Source: JAVVVD01 sp036652795 (GTDB lineage Bacteria > Bacillota > Clostridia > Christensenellales > CAG-138). Taken from it: 64,000 nt of DNA. The translations under genes and the position numbers were made by a program. This document shows positions 51,828 to 61,188 of the stretch, one piece after another. The notes below the pieces were generated by a model. The model was not told the DNA's origin. It did not search any database and worked only from the letters and a program-made list of their open reading frames with translations. The stretch is taken from positions 1-64,000 of the forward strand of contig JAVVVD010000004.1 of the NCBI GenBank assembly GCA_036652795.1. The letters run 5' to 3'. Position 1 is the first letter of the stretch. Every line of letters starts with the position of its first letter.

Positions 51828-53375
51828 ATGAATACGAAAGTGAGACAAGCACACATGGAAACGGATATCAACCTCTTTGAGGAAAATAAAACCAACGATG
51901 CTTCTAAGCTGCGCGAAGATAGAAAGCGCAAAAAGAAAAAGAAGAAAAACGGCATCACAGCATTGATAATAGTAGTAGTCGTATTGCTGGCGCTTGGCGC
52001 GGCATACTATTTCTTCCTTGGTGATATGCTGAATGAATATCTTACCAATAGTCAGATTGCAAAGCTATCCCAGATGGACTCATTTGAAAGCGTGGATCAG
52101 TATGCCGTTAAGGTAAACGATGTGCGTGCCAAGTACGAAGCGCTCAATGAGGAAGTCAAGGCCAAAATCGATGTTGCAGCGCTTACTGATGCTGAAACTC
52201 GCAGCGCCACACTTCAAGAGCTTTACACTACAGTAGCTGCACTTCCCCAGCAGGGTGTTACAGTACCCGAATATCCCGCCGCGCTTGCAATGGCTACGGC
52301 GGCACGCAGCGTAATCGACACACTCTCCCCCGCAGAGCAATCGCTTGTTGGGGTTGAAGCGCTTACACGCGCTGAGGCACTGCTTGCCCAGTGCCGCGCC
52401 GATAATGAACCCGTTATAGTATTAAATGAGGATATCGCTGCCTTTGCCGTAGCTGAGGATATCACAAAGGTCAGTCTCGATGCCGAAATCGCGCAATACA
52501 GTGCGTTGGCTGCACGAGCACAGCAGCCCGGCAGCGCAAGCCCCGACATCGATACCACTGGACTGCTTGCTAAAAAGCAGTTGCTGGATACTAAGATATC
52601 CACCTATGCACAAATGTTGAACGATGACATGACCGAGCTTAACGGCTATTCGACCGTTATGACAACGCAGCTTGACAATATTGAAAAGGCGATAGCGGCG
52701 GCCAAGAAATCCGGCTCCAAAACCACCTTCGACACAAACGCCATCAGCGGCTATATGGATCAGCTCACCACCGGCATTGATAACATGCTGGCATTCACCC
52801 AGAACTCCTTCATGATTGGCGAGCTTGCAACAGACGCAAGCGTGCTTAACGGCCAGTTGGAAACCGCAAAGACCAAATATACAACCGGCTTCTCCTATCT
52901 CAAGGATAACACCATTGATAAGGATTCCGAGCTTAAAACCCTGCAAACCTACTTTAAAGAAGCTAAGGACGCCCTTACCACCTGCATTACATCCATTACC
53001 GGTGTTAGCCAGAGCGCCAACGATCTGCTCAACGGCTATCTCAGCTTTACAGACGGCGGCGGCACCTCCATGCCTGGCGACCAAACCCCACCTGTAGATC
53101 CGACCGCTCCTGTAGATCCGACCGCTCCTGTAGATCCCGCAGCCCCTGATGCGCCTAGTGCGCCGGTAACTGATGGCCAAGCCGGTTACGTCAGCGCGGA
53201 TGACGTTAATATGCGCAGCGAGCCCAACTCTGATTCCGAAGCGCTTGGCAAGCAAAAGCTTAATACCGCCCTTATAATACTTGAGGAAAAGAATGGCTGG
53301 TATCGTGTTAAGATAGGCGATAAGGAAGGCTTTATCCGCAGTGACTTTGTAGCTAAGGGTAACCCTCCCGCATAA
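51828..53375 (+). CDS. Membrane-anchored surface protein with C-terminal SH3 domain
   Basis: This 515-residue protein has a very basic cytosolic N-terminus (REDRKRKKKKKKNG), one membrane helix (about 43-66), and a long helical extracellular region (70-420) with several coiled-coil-like Ala/Leu/Lys stretches. A Pro-rich linker encoded by three 18-bp repeats (VDPTAP, 53091-53144) follows, then a bacterial SH3 domain (GYVSADDVNMRSEPNSDSE, WYRVKIGDKEGFIRSDF). SH3b domains bind peptidoglycan, so it may tether the membrane to the wall. No enzymatic domain is seen. Start ATG 51828 is uncertain; ATG 51855 is an alternative. Confidence 0.8.
   Translation: MNTKVRQAHMETDINLFEENKTNDASKLREDRKRKKKKKKNGITALIIVVVVLLALGAAYYFFLGDMLNEYLTNSQIAKLSQMDSFESVDQYAVKVNDVRAKYEALNEEVKAKIDVAALTDAETRSATLQELYTTVAALPQQGVTVPEYPAALAMATAARSVIDTLSPAEQSLVGVEALTRAEALLAQCRADNEPVIVLNEDIAAFAVAEDITKVSLDAEIAQYSALAARAQQPGSASPDIDTTGLLAKKQLLDTKISTYAQMLNDDMTELNGYSTVMTTQLDNIEKAIAAAKKSGSKTTFDTNAISGYMDQLTTGIDNMLAFTQNSFMIGELATDASVLNGQLETAKTKYTTGFSYLKDNTIDKDSELKTLQTYFKEAKDALTTCITSITGVSQSANDLLNGYLSFTDGGGTSMPGDQTPPVDPTAPVDPTAPVDPAAPDAPSAPVTDGQAGYVSADDVNMRSEPNSDSEALGKQKLNTALIILEEKNGWYRVKIGDKEGFIRSDFVAKGNPPA
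53091..53144 (+). repeat. Three tandem 18-bp repeats in the SH3 protein linker
   Basis: The unit CCTGTAGATCCGACCGCT occurs at 53091 and 53109, with a third, diverged copy at 53127. It encodes the P-V-D-P-T-A linker and could change length by slippage. Confidence 0.85.
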
Positions 53376-53430
53376 ACTATACAAGGCACGTTAGCCCTTG
53401 CGCGAGCCACCTAACATAACGATATTAATT

Positions 53431-53462
53431 AAGCCACAGGATACTTCAGTATCCTGTGGCTT
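53431..53462. terminator. Strong bidirectional terminator
   Basis: AAGCCACAGGATAC and its complement form a 14-bp stem with a TTCA loop between the convergent SH3 and DUF4173 genes. Confidence 0.85.
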
Positions 53463-53514
53463 CTAATTATCCAGCTATTGATGTTTGGAATATGCCGATA
53501 TATCGGTTTGATTC

Positions 53515-54906
53515 TCAATTGGTTTTCTCAATCTCCTCAGCATAGGCGCTCGCATCTATTACAGCCTTTGCATCCTTGGATAGATAATGGCGCATATAGC
53601 TTTTGTCTTGCTCCACCATATATCCGCGCGCATCTGCGCGAGCTATAATGCTATTTGCCACCACCGCATCGATGTTTATGGCATTTAGCACCAGGTACCA
53701 CACAATAAGTATGCATGCGCAGGCTCTAAGCAGGCACAGCCGCTTAACAAACAGTTTTACACTGCACAGCAGCACCGCCGCCGTAAGGAACATCATAAAC
53801 CACATTGGCAATATCCTTGCAAATGTAAGCCCATATGCGCCAATGTACATCGATAGGCGCATTATGCCGCTATATAGCACCACCAGTGTTGCCGCAAGCA
53901 GTGCCAGCAGCAGCGGCTTTAGTGCACGGTGCTGCTTACACAGTGACACAGTAAACGCAAACACACCAAGGTTGATAGCCGCAACAAATAGCAGCTGCGT
54001 AAAGCCGCTTACGGCGTATTCAGAATATGTAAGGTCTAGAGGTAACCCCTTTATGCCCGTAAGATAAGCAAACTGAAAATATGCAAACACCGCATATACC
54101 ACCAGCAGCAGAGATATCACTACTATCATGCTGGCAGCCTCAACATTCCGTTGCGCCTCACCCTCTTTGATCTGCGTTGGCTTATAAACGGTAGTGAATA
54201 TGAATGAATAGAACAGCACCGCCACTGCAAGCCCGATTAATGTGCGGCTTATAATAAGTCCCACTGAAATTCCGGCAAGCAGCTGCTTACCATAATAGCC
54301 CATTACAGAGTCGGCATTCATTAGCAGCGACGCCACCACCACTACCACCGGTATGCCAAAAAGCAAACCAAGCAGCGCGGCACGTTTGGTAGGATTGCCG
54401 TCTTTTTTAAAAAGTGTGCCTAGTGCAGTAAAAAAGCGGCCGATATTCATGAACGGATACGCAAACCAACCCATAAAATATGGCCGTATATATTTGCCCT
54501 CCTGCCCCTTCTTTACATCGCGTGTAACCAGCACAGAGTGCAACATGAGCAGCATTGGAATTGCCAGATAATTAAGTGCGCCTATTGATTCGGATTTATA
54601 GAACGCATAGTGTACAAATAGCAGCGCAGCAGCGCCCAGCACAAGCCACGCGTCAACATTACCTTTTGCACGCTGCCACGTCATCACATAAAAACCCGCA
54701 ACATACAATCCCCAAAATAGCGCGTACGCAGGCGCCCAGCTCACCCACCCATCGCCTTTATCCATCGCCGTCACAATAACCAACGCGAATACCGTACCCA
54801 GCACGGCGCATATGAGCACAAGCCAGCGCGTAAGCGGCGTATTTGCAATCATCTGCCTGACCTTATCCTCAGGCTCCTTTACAGATTGTGATGTATAATT
54901 TTCCAT
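53515..54906 (-). CDS. DUF4173 polytopic membrane protein
   Basis: This 463-residue protein has about ten membrane helices. The family pattern is a cluster of helices with IGALNYLAIPMLLMLHSVL, then SFIFTTVYKPTQIKEGEAQ, AYFQFAYLTGIKGLPLDLTYSEYAVSGFTQLLFVA and a C-terminal soluble tail (ADARGYMVEQDKSYMRHYLSKDAKAVID). Such DUF4173/DUF4153 proteins are widespread and uncharacterised. The ATG at 54906 has AAGGAGACGG five bases before it. It is a single gene bounded by the terminator at 53431-53462. Confidence 0.8.
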   Translation of the reverse strand: MENYTSQSVKEPEDKVRQMIANTPLTRWLVLICAVLGTVFALVIVTAMDKGDGWVSWAPAYALFWGLYVAGFYVMTWQRAKGNVDAWLVLGAAALLFVHYAFYKSESIGALNYLAIPMLLMLHSVLVTRDVKKGQEGKYIRPYFMGWFAYPFMNIGRFFTALGTLFKKDGNPTKRAALLGLLFGIPVVVVVASLLMNADSVMGYYGKQLLAGISVGLIISRTLIGLAVAVLFYSFIFTTVYKPTQIKEGEAQRNVEAASMIVVISLLLVVYAVFAYFQFAYLTGIKGLPLDLTYSEYAVSGFTQLLFVAAINLGVFAFTVSLCKQHRALKPLLLALLAATLVVLYSGIMRLSMYIGAYGLTFARILPMWFMMFLTAAVLLCSVKLFVKRLCLLRACACILIVWYLVLNAINIDAVVANSIIARADARGYMVEQDKSYMRHYLSKDAKAVIDASAYAEEIEKTN

Positions 54907-55030
54907 AAAAACCGTCTCCTTCCACCTTTGCCTTATCCTATATAATACCATTATACTGGTGGAAAAAGATTACATGCATTTAATGAATTATTGAACAAAT
55001 CTTGAATTATTCACCGTATGCGCTCAAGCG

Positions 55031-56416
55031 TTACACAAGCGAACGCAGCCAATATTTGCTCCTTAGGCGCGTAGTAGTCATTATCATCCTTACTACATTG
55101 TTTGGAAATACGCATAAAAATACAATATCCAGCGGCAGCTTAAAATACAATCCAGCTACCGCCGTGATTGGCAGCGCCAGCAACCAAAGCGGTATAAGGT
55201 CTATCCATGCGGCAGCACGCGTATCCCCGCCACTGCGCAATATACCACAGACAATGGTGAAGTTCACCGCATAAATCGGCATGAAGAATCCCATTACGAA
55301 TATTGTGCGCGCGGATAACGCCTGCACATGCATGGAGGTGTTCTGATACATCAGCGGCATAAGCGTGCCCACAGTGCTGCATATAACGCCAAATATAATG
55401 CCTACCATCACAGACAATACGACATACCGCTTACCATATAGATACGCCCTGTCCGGATCGCCTTCGCCCAGCGTATTGCCCAGCACAACTGCCGCAGCGC
55501 TGCCTACGCCCATAAGTCCAACCATTGTAAGCTTGTCAACCGTGTTAACGATCATCATGGCAGCAAATGTATCAGTGCCCATCCTGCCGTATATATAGTT
55601 TATCACCAACATGCCTATCGCCCACAGCGCATCGTTGAGGAACGCCGGCATACTGATTGAGATAAATTCCTTTACACCATTCCATGTTTGAGCAAGCAGC
55701 TCGCGCAGCCTTGCTTTGGCCACTGTTTCTTTTATATAACTAAAAAACAGCAGCGCCCCCGCATCACAAGCAGAGCCGATAAGTGTGGCGTATGCCGCGC
55801 CCGCAACGCCAAGCTTGGGAAAGCCAAGGTTGCCGAATATGAAGCAATAGTTGAAAAATATATTTACGGATAGCGCAATCGCGCCGCTTATCATAGGCAG
55901 TTTTGCATTGCCGCTTGACTTATGTGCCATTCCGTAAGGATAGATTATCGCTTTAAACAGATACCCTATGCAGGCAATCGAAAGGTATTCAACCCCGCTG
56001 TCTATCACTGCCGCTTCCGTACTATACAGCCCCACAATAAGGCGGCCAAATACGCTTGCGATTATCACAAACAGCACGCTAAAGCCCAGGCACAGTATAG
56101 TGGAAAGGCCCAGGGTGCTGCGCAATCCCTTCGTGTCGCCCTTGCCAAAGTATTGCGACATATATACGCCGCCGCCGCTCATTACACCAAAAAGTACGAT
56201 ATCCAGCAAATATGCCAGCTGGTTTGCCGCACCCACACCGGCAAGCTGTATATCGCCCAATCCGCCTATCATAACCGTATCCACCATATACATGGCAGTC
56301 GTGATAAGTTGTTGCAGCATTATGGGTATGCTGATTACGAGCATACGGCGCATAAACGGTTTATCGCGGAACATCTCGCCTATTAGGCTTTTTTTTGCAA
56401 TATTCATGCAGTACAT
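55031..56416 (-). CDS. MATE family efflux transporter
   Basis: This protein of about 461 residues has twelve predicted helices in two similar halves of six. The MATE pattern is seen in IPIMLQQLITTAMYMVDTVMIGGLGDIQLAGVGAANQL and, in the second half, FISISMPAFLNDALWAIGML. These proteins export drugs or metabolites in exchange for Na+ or H+. The start at 56416 has no good ribosome binding site; 56407 is an alternative. It lies downstream of the GGDEF-EAL gene on the same strand. Confidence 0.9.
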   Translation of the reverse strand: MYCMNIAKKSLIGEMFRDKPFMRRMLVISIPIMLQQLITTAMYMVDTVMIGGLGDIQLAGVGAANQLAYLLDIVLFGVMSGGGVYMSQYFGKGDTKGLRSTLGLSTILCLGFSVLFVIIASVFGRLIVGLYSTEAAVIDSGVEYLSIACIGYLFKAIIYPYGMAHKSSGNAKLPMISGAIALSVNIFFNYCFIFGNLGFPKLGVAGAAYATLIGSACDAGALLFFSYIKETVAKARLRELLAQTWNGVKEFISISMPAFLNDALWAIGMLVINYIYGRMGTDTFAAMMIVNTVDKLTMVGLMGVGSAAAVVLGNTLGEGDPDRAYLYGKRYVVLSVMVGIIFGVICSTVGTLMPLMYQNTSMHVQALSARTIFVMGFFMPIYAVNFTIVCGILRSGGDTRAAAWIDLIPLWLLALPITAVAGLYFKLPLDIVFLCVFPNNVVRMIMTTTRLRSKYWLRSLV

Positions 56417-56524
56417 AGTATCATCAGATATGCGGATAAAGCAACAGCCTTTAAAAAAATTCTTTCGCTGTGCCGCACGGCTATATTGACATTGATGAAT
56501 TGCACACTCAACCAGCCTTGTTTT

Positions 56525-58435
56525 TTACATACAGTCTTCAAACAGCGCCAAGGACTCCCCCATTGGCATGGGCCTTGCAAAGTAATAGCCTTGTATCGCA
56601 TCGCATGAAAGCTTGGTTAATATATCGGCCTGAGCTTTTTCCTCAACGCCTTCAGAAATAATTGTTTTATTAAGGCTTTTGAACATGGGGATCAGCGCGC
56701 TTATAAACGTACTATCGGCAACCACATTATCGATTATGCTCTTATCCAGCTTTACAAATGTAAATGGCAGATTTATCAAATATGATATGTTGGAATATCC
56801 CTGCCCATAATCATCAAGTGCAAATGTGATACCATACTCATTAAGCCCTTTCATCGCCGTCTTTATATCGTCGAACGAATCGGCAATTATACTTTCAGTA
56901 ATTTCAATTTTAATAAGCTTGGGTGACACCCCATAGTTTTCTATTATGGTTTTAACCTTTTCGACCATATCATTTTGCATAAATTGTATCACAGAAAAAT
57001 TGACTGAGATTGAAACCTTGTCCTGCATAATTTTGCGATTTTCCTTTAAAAACGCGCACACCTTCTCAAGCACACAATAGGTAATCTCAACAATTTGGCC
57101 TGTTTCCTCCGCAATTGGAACGAATTCGGCAGCAGGTATATTCCCTAATGCCGGGTCGTTCAACCGCAAAAGCGCTTCACCAAATAGGAATTGTCTTTTT
57201 TCGATGTGATAAATTGGCTGTATGTAAACCTCAAATGATTGGTTTTCTATTGCACTTGTCAGCGCGCTCACTATCTCATGCCGGCGTTTAAATTGATTTA
57301 CCAGCGCTTCGTTAAAAAACGTGATCTGACCCCTCTCGCGTTTTTTCGCCTGATAAATTGCGAAGTCCATTGCTGAAATAATCGAATCATTTTTATCCGT
57401 CGCCTTATCCTGATATTCCACCACACCAAGACAGGTCGAAACCGTATACTCTATGTTTTCAATATAAAACGATTCTTTGAACCGATCCATAATCGTATTT
57501 GCAAGCTTTAGCGCTGCTTGTTCGTCAGCTCTTCTTAAAATTAACGTAAATATATCGCCGCCATATCGATAGGCAGTCTTGCTAGGCGAAATGCTTATGA
57601 AATACTCCGCGATTTTGCAAAGCAACATATCTCCTGTTTTTTGTCCAAATATCTGATTGAACAGCTTAAAATCGTCCAATGCAGCAACCAGAATATAACC
57701 ATGCTCTCTTCCTTTTGTAAGTCTTTCAACGGCAATGGAGAATGACATCCTGTTGTTAAGCCCCGTTAAGTTATCCCTTGTTGCTTTGCGATTTTGCAGG
57801 AACATATAGGTGATTAATAGTATTAGAGTAAACGCCGACCCGGTAATCAGATATCCACTCCAAAGCTCCTGCATTATAACCCCAAGTCCAGCGATAATCG
57901 GGAAAGTTGACAGTACAATGCTTGTGGTTCGCTCCGTTTTTTTGAAATTTACGCAAGCCAGAATCAATGTTGCTAAGCTGTATCCATAAAACACAATGAA
58001 AATAACGTTGAATAGCGCACCTCGCGCATATTCATTGACCGCGGAAAGCTGAAACATCCAGCCTGTATATGGATTGGATAATACTACCATCAAATAAGCA
58101 ATATAAGGTATCACGTTGATAAGCAAATAACTGGTTTTAATTCTGGCGGCTCTGTTTACGACGGCGATCGCATATAATTGCCATAGCATAGAGAGCATAG
58201 GCGTTAAAACAAAATACAGCAGCAATGTGATTTGTGTAAACCACCACGATGCCGTATGATAGCTGACCATTGCTGCACTGGAAATAATGTCTGATATTAT
58301 CGCACATATTGTTACTGCCGCTATGGCAACGAACAGCTTGTCCTTAAGAACTTTAACTGTATTCGTCTTGATAATGTCGGCCATAATTACAAGCATGAAT
58401 GCCAATGATATTATTTCCGCATCAATATGCCACAT
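56525..58435 (-). CDS. Membrane GGDEF-EAL protein, probably a cyclic-di-GMP phosphodiesterase
   Basis: This 636-residue protein has an N-terminal sensor of about seven helices (1-210), a GGDEF domain (about 220-370) and an EAL domain (about 390-630). The diguanylate cyclase signature reads YRYGGDIFTL, GGDIF instead of GGDEF, and the domain probably does not make c-di-GMP. The EAL domain looks intact: EALLRL, EITESI, ALDDYGQGYSN, VKLDKSII and ISEGVEE are all present. The likely output is breakdown of c-di-GMP, perhaps with GTP binding by the GGDEF domain as a control. RBS AGGAAGAG. Confidence 0.88.
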   Translation of the reverse strand: MWHIDAEIISLAFMLVIMADIIKTNTVKVLKDKLFVAIAAVTICAIISDIISSAAMVSYHTASWWFTQITLLLYFVLTPMLSMLWQLYAIAVVNRAARIKTSYLLINVIPYIAYLMVVLSNPYTGWMFQLSAVNEYARGALFNVIFIVFYGYSLATLILACVNFKKTERTTSIVLSTFPIIAGLGVIMQELWSGYLITGSAFTLILLITYMFLQNRKATRDNLTGLNNRMSFSIAVERLTKGREHGYILVAALDDFKLFNQIFGQKTGDMLLCKIAEYFISISPSKTAYRYGGDIFTLILRRADEQAALKLANTIMDRFKESFYIENIEYTVSTCLGVVEYQDKATDKNDSIISAMDFAIYQAKKRERGQITFFNEALVNQFKRRHEIVSALTSAIENQSFEVYIQPIYHIEKRQFLFGEALLRLNDPALGNIPAAEFVPIAEETGQIVEITYCVLEKVCAFLKENRKIMQDKVSISVNFSVIQFMQNDMVEKVKTIIENYGVSPKLIKIEITESIIADSFDDIKTAMKGLNEYGITFALDDYGQGYSNISYLINLPFTFVKLDKSIIDNVVADSTFISALIPMFKSLNKTIISEGVEEKAQADILTKLSCDAIQGYYFARPMPMGESLALFEDCM

Positions 58436-58822
58436 AATGCCATCTCTTCCTAAATTATGTAAGAATTCTGTATTAGAATATCACATTAAAAACATAAATG
58501 AAAGCATGCTATGCATTATATAATATCGTCTATCATTTGCAGCATCAGCGTGCATACAAATAATTTAAAATATCACATTCCACCCGCATATTGCCCACAG
58601 TAGCTTAAGTATTTAAGACCATATTTTTCGATTGAGCCGTGCAAAAGCTCATTCGCTTTTCAGCAATATTCTGTATTTTATTTTGTGATGAAGCTACTTA
58701 TTTAGTCAGCGCCTCTTTGAACCATATAAAGAGACTGCTTCAGTCAATTGGATTGGTTTACTTTTTATGATAATGGTAGAAAAATGGCTGTTGCACTTTG
58801 GCGCGCGTTATGCTACATAACC
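58436..58822. other. Intergenic stretch of 387 bp without a supported gene
   Basis: An AT-rich region lies between the GGDEF-EAL and EamA genes on the minus strand. Only frames shorter than about 50 codons without ribosome binding sites were seen. CTCTTT and AAAGAG at 58711-58731 form a weak hairpin with no T-run. It may hold the promoter of the GGDEF-EAL gene and an EamA terminator, but neither is convincing. Confidence 0.4.
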
Positions 58823-59698
58823 TCACTTGCTGTCTGTTGTTGCGAAATAAGTTCCTGTAATCATAATCACAAGCGCAACAACAAAGGTAACGCTCGGCAA
58901 TTCTCCGAATATAACAAGTGAAAGTGCCACCCCTATGAATGGAGCAACAGCATAATATGCACTTGTTTTCGCTGCGCCAAGCTCTCGTTGGGCGTGGATA
59001 TAGAAGAAAATGCTTAATCCATATGCCACAAACCCCAGTAATAATGTGGCGAGAATATACCATATGTTTGTTGTTGTTTCTCCAAGTATAAAAGCAATTA
59101 GCAAAGAACCAAGTCCGGAGAAAAAACCTTTGATAACCACAATTTGCAATGGATTTTTTGCAGAAATCATGCGTGTACAATTGTTTTCAAATCCCCAGCA
59201 AACACAAGCTAAAAGAACAAAGATTGAGCCATAGGAAAAAGAAAAACTGCTCATGTCTTCAATTGACAGCAAAATGCTGGAGATGGTAACAAGTACAATG
59301 GCAAGCCAAAGCCTTTTTGATATAGACTCCTTGAATATGAATAGCGCAATGACACCAGTTGCTACAATTTCAAAGTTGTTGAGCAATGATGCATTTGCCG
59401 CTGTTGTCATAGAAAGTCCTATCATTAAGAAAATTGGTGCGGCAATATCCAGTACCACCATTCCGATTATAAATGGTAAATCTTTTTTGGTAAGAGATAC
59501 TTCCTTGGGTTGATTGCCTGCTTTTTTTTGAATAAGGCCAATTATGAAAAGACCAATTCCGGCACCCAGATATAAAAGTGCGGCCATCATAGTTGGAGGA
59601 ATTTTTCTTAACAGCAGCTTTGAAAAAGGTGAGTTTATTGCATACAATGCCGCTGCCAAAATGGCATAAAATATTGCTATGCTTTGTTTTGATTTCAT
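58823..59698 (-). CDS. EamA/DMT family transporter
   Basis: This 291-residue integral membrane protein has ten predicted helices made from two five-helix EamA repeats. The first repeat starts AIFYAILAAALYAINSPFSKLLL and the second starts FSYGSIFVLLACVCWGFENNCTRM. Members of the drug/metabolite transporter superfamily export amino acids or other metabolites; no clue to the substrate is visible. RBS AGGGGGAG gives the ATG at 59698. No partner gene is adjacent; the tRNA-Arg terminator lies upstream. Confidence 0.88.
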   Translation of the reverse strand: MKSKQSIAIFYAILAAALYAINSPFSKLLLRKIPPTMMAALLYLGAGIGLFIIGLIQKKAGNQPKEVSLTKKDLPFIIGMVVLDIAAPIFLMIGLSMTTAANASLLNNFEIVATGVIALFIFKESISKRLWLAIVLVTISSILLSIEDMSSFSFSYGSIFVLLACVCWGFENNCTRMISAKNPLQIVVIKGFFSGLGSLLIAFILGETTTNIWYILATLLLGFVAYGLSIFFYIHAQRELGAAKTSAYYAVAPFIGVALSLVIFGELPSVTFVVALVIMITGTYFATTDSK

Positions 59699-59763
59699 CT
59701 GCTCCCCCTATTTCATAAACTTATCAATGGCAACAGCTAAATCCTCAAGCACTTTTTTAACAT

Positions 59764-59803
59764 AGAAAAAGACCCATTTTCACTTGACGGAAAACAGGTC
59801 TTT
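59764..59803 (-). terminator. Terminator of tRNA-Arg
   Basis: On the minus strand AAAGACC and GGTCTTT form a stem, extended through GTTTTC/GAAAA, followed by T-rich sequence. Confidence 0.7.
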
Positions 59804-59807
59804 ATCC

Positions 59808-59884
59808 TGGCGCGCCCAGAGGGATTCGAACCCCCGACCTTCTGGTCCGTAGCCAAACGCTCTATCCAGCTGAGCCATGGGCGC
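59808..59884 (-). tRNA. tRNA-Arg (anticodon ACG)
   Basis: This is a 77-base cloverleaf with acceptor GCGCCCA/TGGGCGC, anticodon stem TTTGG/CCAGA, loop CTACGGA (anticodon ACG), T-loop GGTTCGAATCC and an encoded CCA. A34 is normally deaminated to inosine by TadA. Its promoter (59961-59989) is near-consensus. Confidence 0.96.
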
Positions 59885-59960
59885 ACACTGCTGAAATACC
59901 CACATTCGCAACCAGTACATCATATATGACAAGTTGCGGATACGCTTTTCATGCTTTGCT

Positions 59961-59989
59961 ATTGTAGCGCATCAGACATCGAATGTCAA
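59961..59989 (-). promoter_or_regulatory. Near-consensus promoter of tRNA-Arg
   Basis: On the minus strand a perfect TTGACA (59984-59989), a 17-base spacer and TACAAT (59961-59966). Confidence 0.85.
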
Positions 59990-60020
59990 GCAATTCATGC
60001 CAACGCATCCAAAATTGCTG

Positions 60021-60049
60021 TTGATTTTTTGTACAGCTTAGTGTATAGT
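60021..60049 (+). promoter_or_regulatory. Promoter of tRNA-Ala
   Basis: TTGATT (60021-60026), a 17-base spacer and TATAGT (60044-60049), 12 bases before the tRNA. Confidence 0.75.
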
Positions 60050-60061
60050 ATTCACATTCGC

Positions 60062-60137
60062 GGGGCATTAGCTAAGTTGGTATAGCGCTGCGTTCGCAAT
60101 GCAGAGGCCAGGAGTTCGAGTCTCCTATGCTCCACCA
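60062..60137 (+). tRNA. tRNA-Ala (anticodon CGC)
   Basis: This is a 76-base cloverleaf with acceptor GGGGCAT/ATGCTCC. The acceptor contains G3-U70, the identity element of alanine tRNAs. The anticodon stem CTGCG/TGCAG encloses loop TTCGCAA (anticodon CGC, reading GCG). T-loop AGTTCGAGTCT and the CCA end are present. Confidence 0.94.
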
Positions 60138-60199
60138 AACAGTGCAAATACGAACTATTTCTTCTTTGTGAAGAACGTGTTCGGATTTGTCATAGAAAT

Positions 60200-60240
60200 A
60201 CCGGGGAAGGTGTAACGCCGTCCCCGGTTTTCTTTTTTAT
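60200..60240 (+). terminator. Terminator after tRNA-Ala
   Basis: ACCGGGGA and TCCCCGGT form an eight-bp stem followed by TTTTCTTTTTT. Confidence 0.8.
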
Positions 60241-60308
60241 ATATTTTTTGATTCGCCGCTATCCGTTTTTAGCTTTTCAAGAGCTTTTTTCAGCGCACCC
60301 GGCACACG

Positions 60309-60337
60309 AAAAAGACCAGATTATATCTGGTCTTTTT
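60309..60337. terminator. Bidirectional terminator downstream of kdpE
   Basis: AAAAAGACCAGA and TCTGGTCTTTTT form a 12-bp stem with a five-base loop, able to stop the minus-strand potassium operon. Confidence 0.8.
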
Positions 60338-60468
60338 GTATCATATAAATTGAAAATACGCGCTCAAGTAAACATTATATTAGTTCATCGAATGGGCTAT
60401 CACAATCTGAGCCGCACGCTGTATAATTGTCATTTTGCACTGCGCTGTTACCCCATCGCGTATCCGGA

Positions 60469-61188
60469 CTATTCCGATATCACCTTATCGCCAGTAAGCC
60501 TAAGCATACGGTAGCCTATCCCGACGTGGGTTTGTATCAGCTTTTGTCCCAGCGGTATTTCAACCTTTTTACGCAGCGTTGCCATGTATACGCGCAGCGA
60601 TGGCGTATCCTCCGGCAGCGTATTCTGCCAAACCTCTTTGATAAAGCAATTGTGCGTCAGCACCTTACCCACATTGCGCGCCATAAGGCACAATAGTTTA
60701 TATTCCACAGGCGTAAGATGCAGCTCTTCATCGTCTATATATGTGCAACCCGCGGCATAATCCACCCTAAGCCGCCCATTTGTGAACACCGCTTCATCTG
60801 CGGGTGAAAAATCACGCATATACTGCAAGCGTCTGAGCGCCACGCGCAGCCTGGCAAGCAGTTCGTCCACGCTGAATGGTTTGGTCAGGTAATCATCCGC
60901 GCCAGCGTCAAGCGCCGCAATCTTATCCGTATCATCGCTTCTGGAGCTTACTATTATAATTGGCATATTAGACCATGAACGCGTTTTTTTAATAACCTCA
61001 AGTCCATCCATGTCAGGAAGCCCCAGATCCAATATCATAAGATCCGGTTGATGCGATACAGATGCAAGTATGGCGGCATTCCCCGTTTCTGCCGACTGAT
61101 AGCGGTATCCCTGAGAATCCAGCGTAAGCGTAATAAGATTGCGCACTGGCTTATCATCCTCCACAACAAGAACAAGTGGTTTATTCAT
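60469..61188 (-). CDS. kdpE: KdpE-type response regulator
   Basis: This 239-residue OmpR-family regulator has a receiver domain with the phospho-acceptor D54 in LMILDLGLPDMDG, acidic pocket VVEDDKP, and K in YLTKPF. A winged-helix DNA-binding domain (about 130-229) carries LTPVEYKLLCLMARN and RVYMATLRKKVE. It is paired with the histidine kinase directly upstream, whose stop overlaps its start by eight bases. KdpE normally activates the KdpFABC pump; that operon is not in the window, and the nearest transport gene is TrkH, so its target here may be different. Confidence 0.92.
   Translation of the reverse strand: MNKPLVLVVEDDKPVRNLITLTLDSQGYRYQSAETGNAAILASVSHQPDLMILDLGLPDMDGLEVIKKTRSWSNMPIIIVSSRSDDTDKIAALDAGADDYLTKPFSVDELLARLRVALRRLQYMRDFSPADEAVFTNGRLRVDYAAGCTYIDDEELHLTPVEYKLLCLMARNVGKVLTHNCFIKEVWQNTLPEDTPSLRVYMATLRKKVEIPLGQKLIQTHVGIGYRMLRLTGDKVISE

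Larger units (their letters stand above)
60138..60468. other. Intergenic stretch of 331 bp holding two terminators
   Basis: Between tRNA-Ala (plus) and kdpE (minus) there is no supported gene. Two hairpins (60200-60240 and 60309-60337) act as terminators from opposite sides. The rest is unremarkable. Confidence 0.5.

Noticed and set aside
58758..59180. Minus-strand frame overlapping the 3' end of the EamA transporter
   Set aside because: It is a shifted-frame shadow of the transporter gene, Cys/Trp/Arg-rich and without a start signal.
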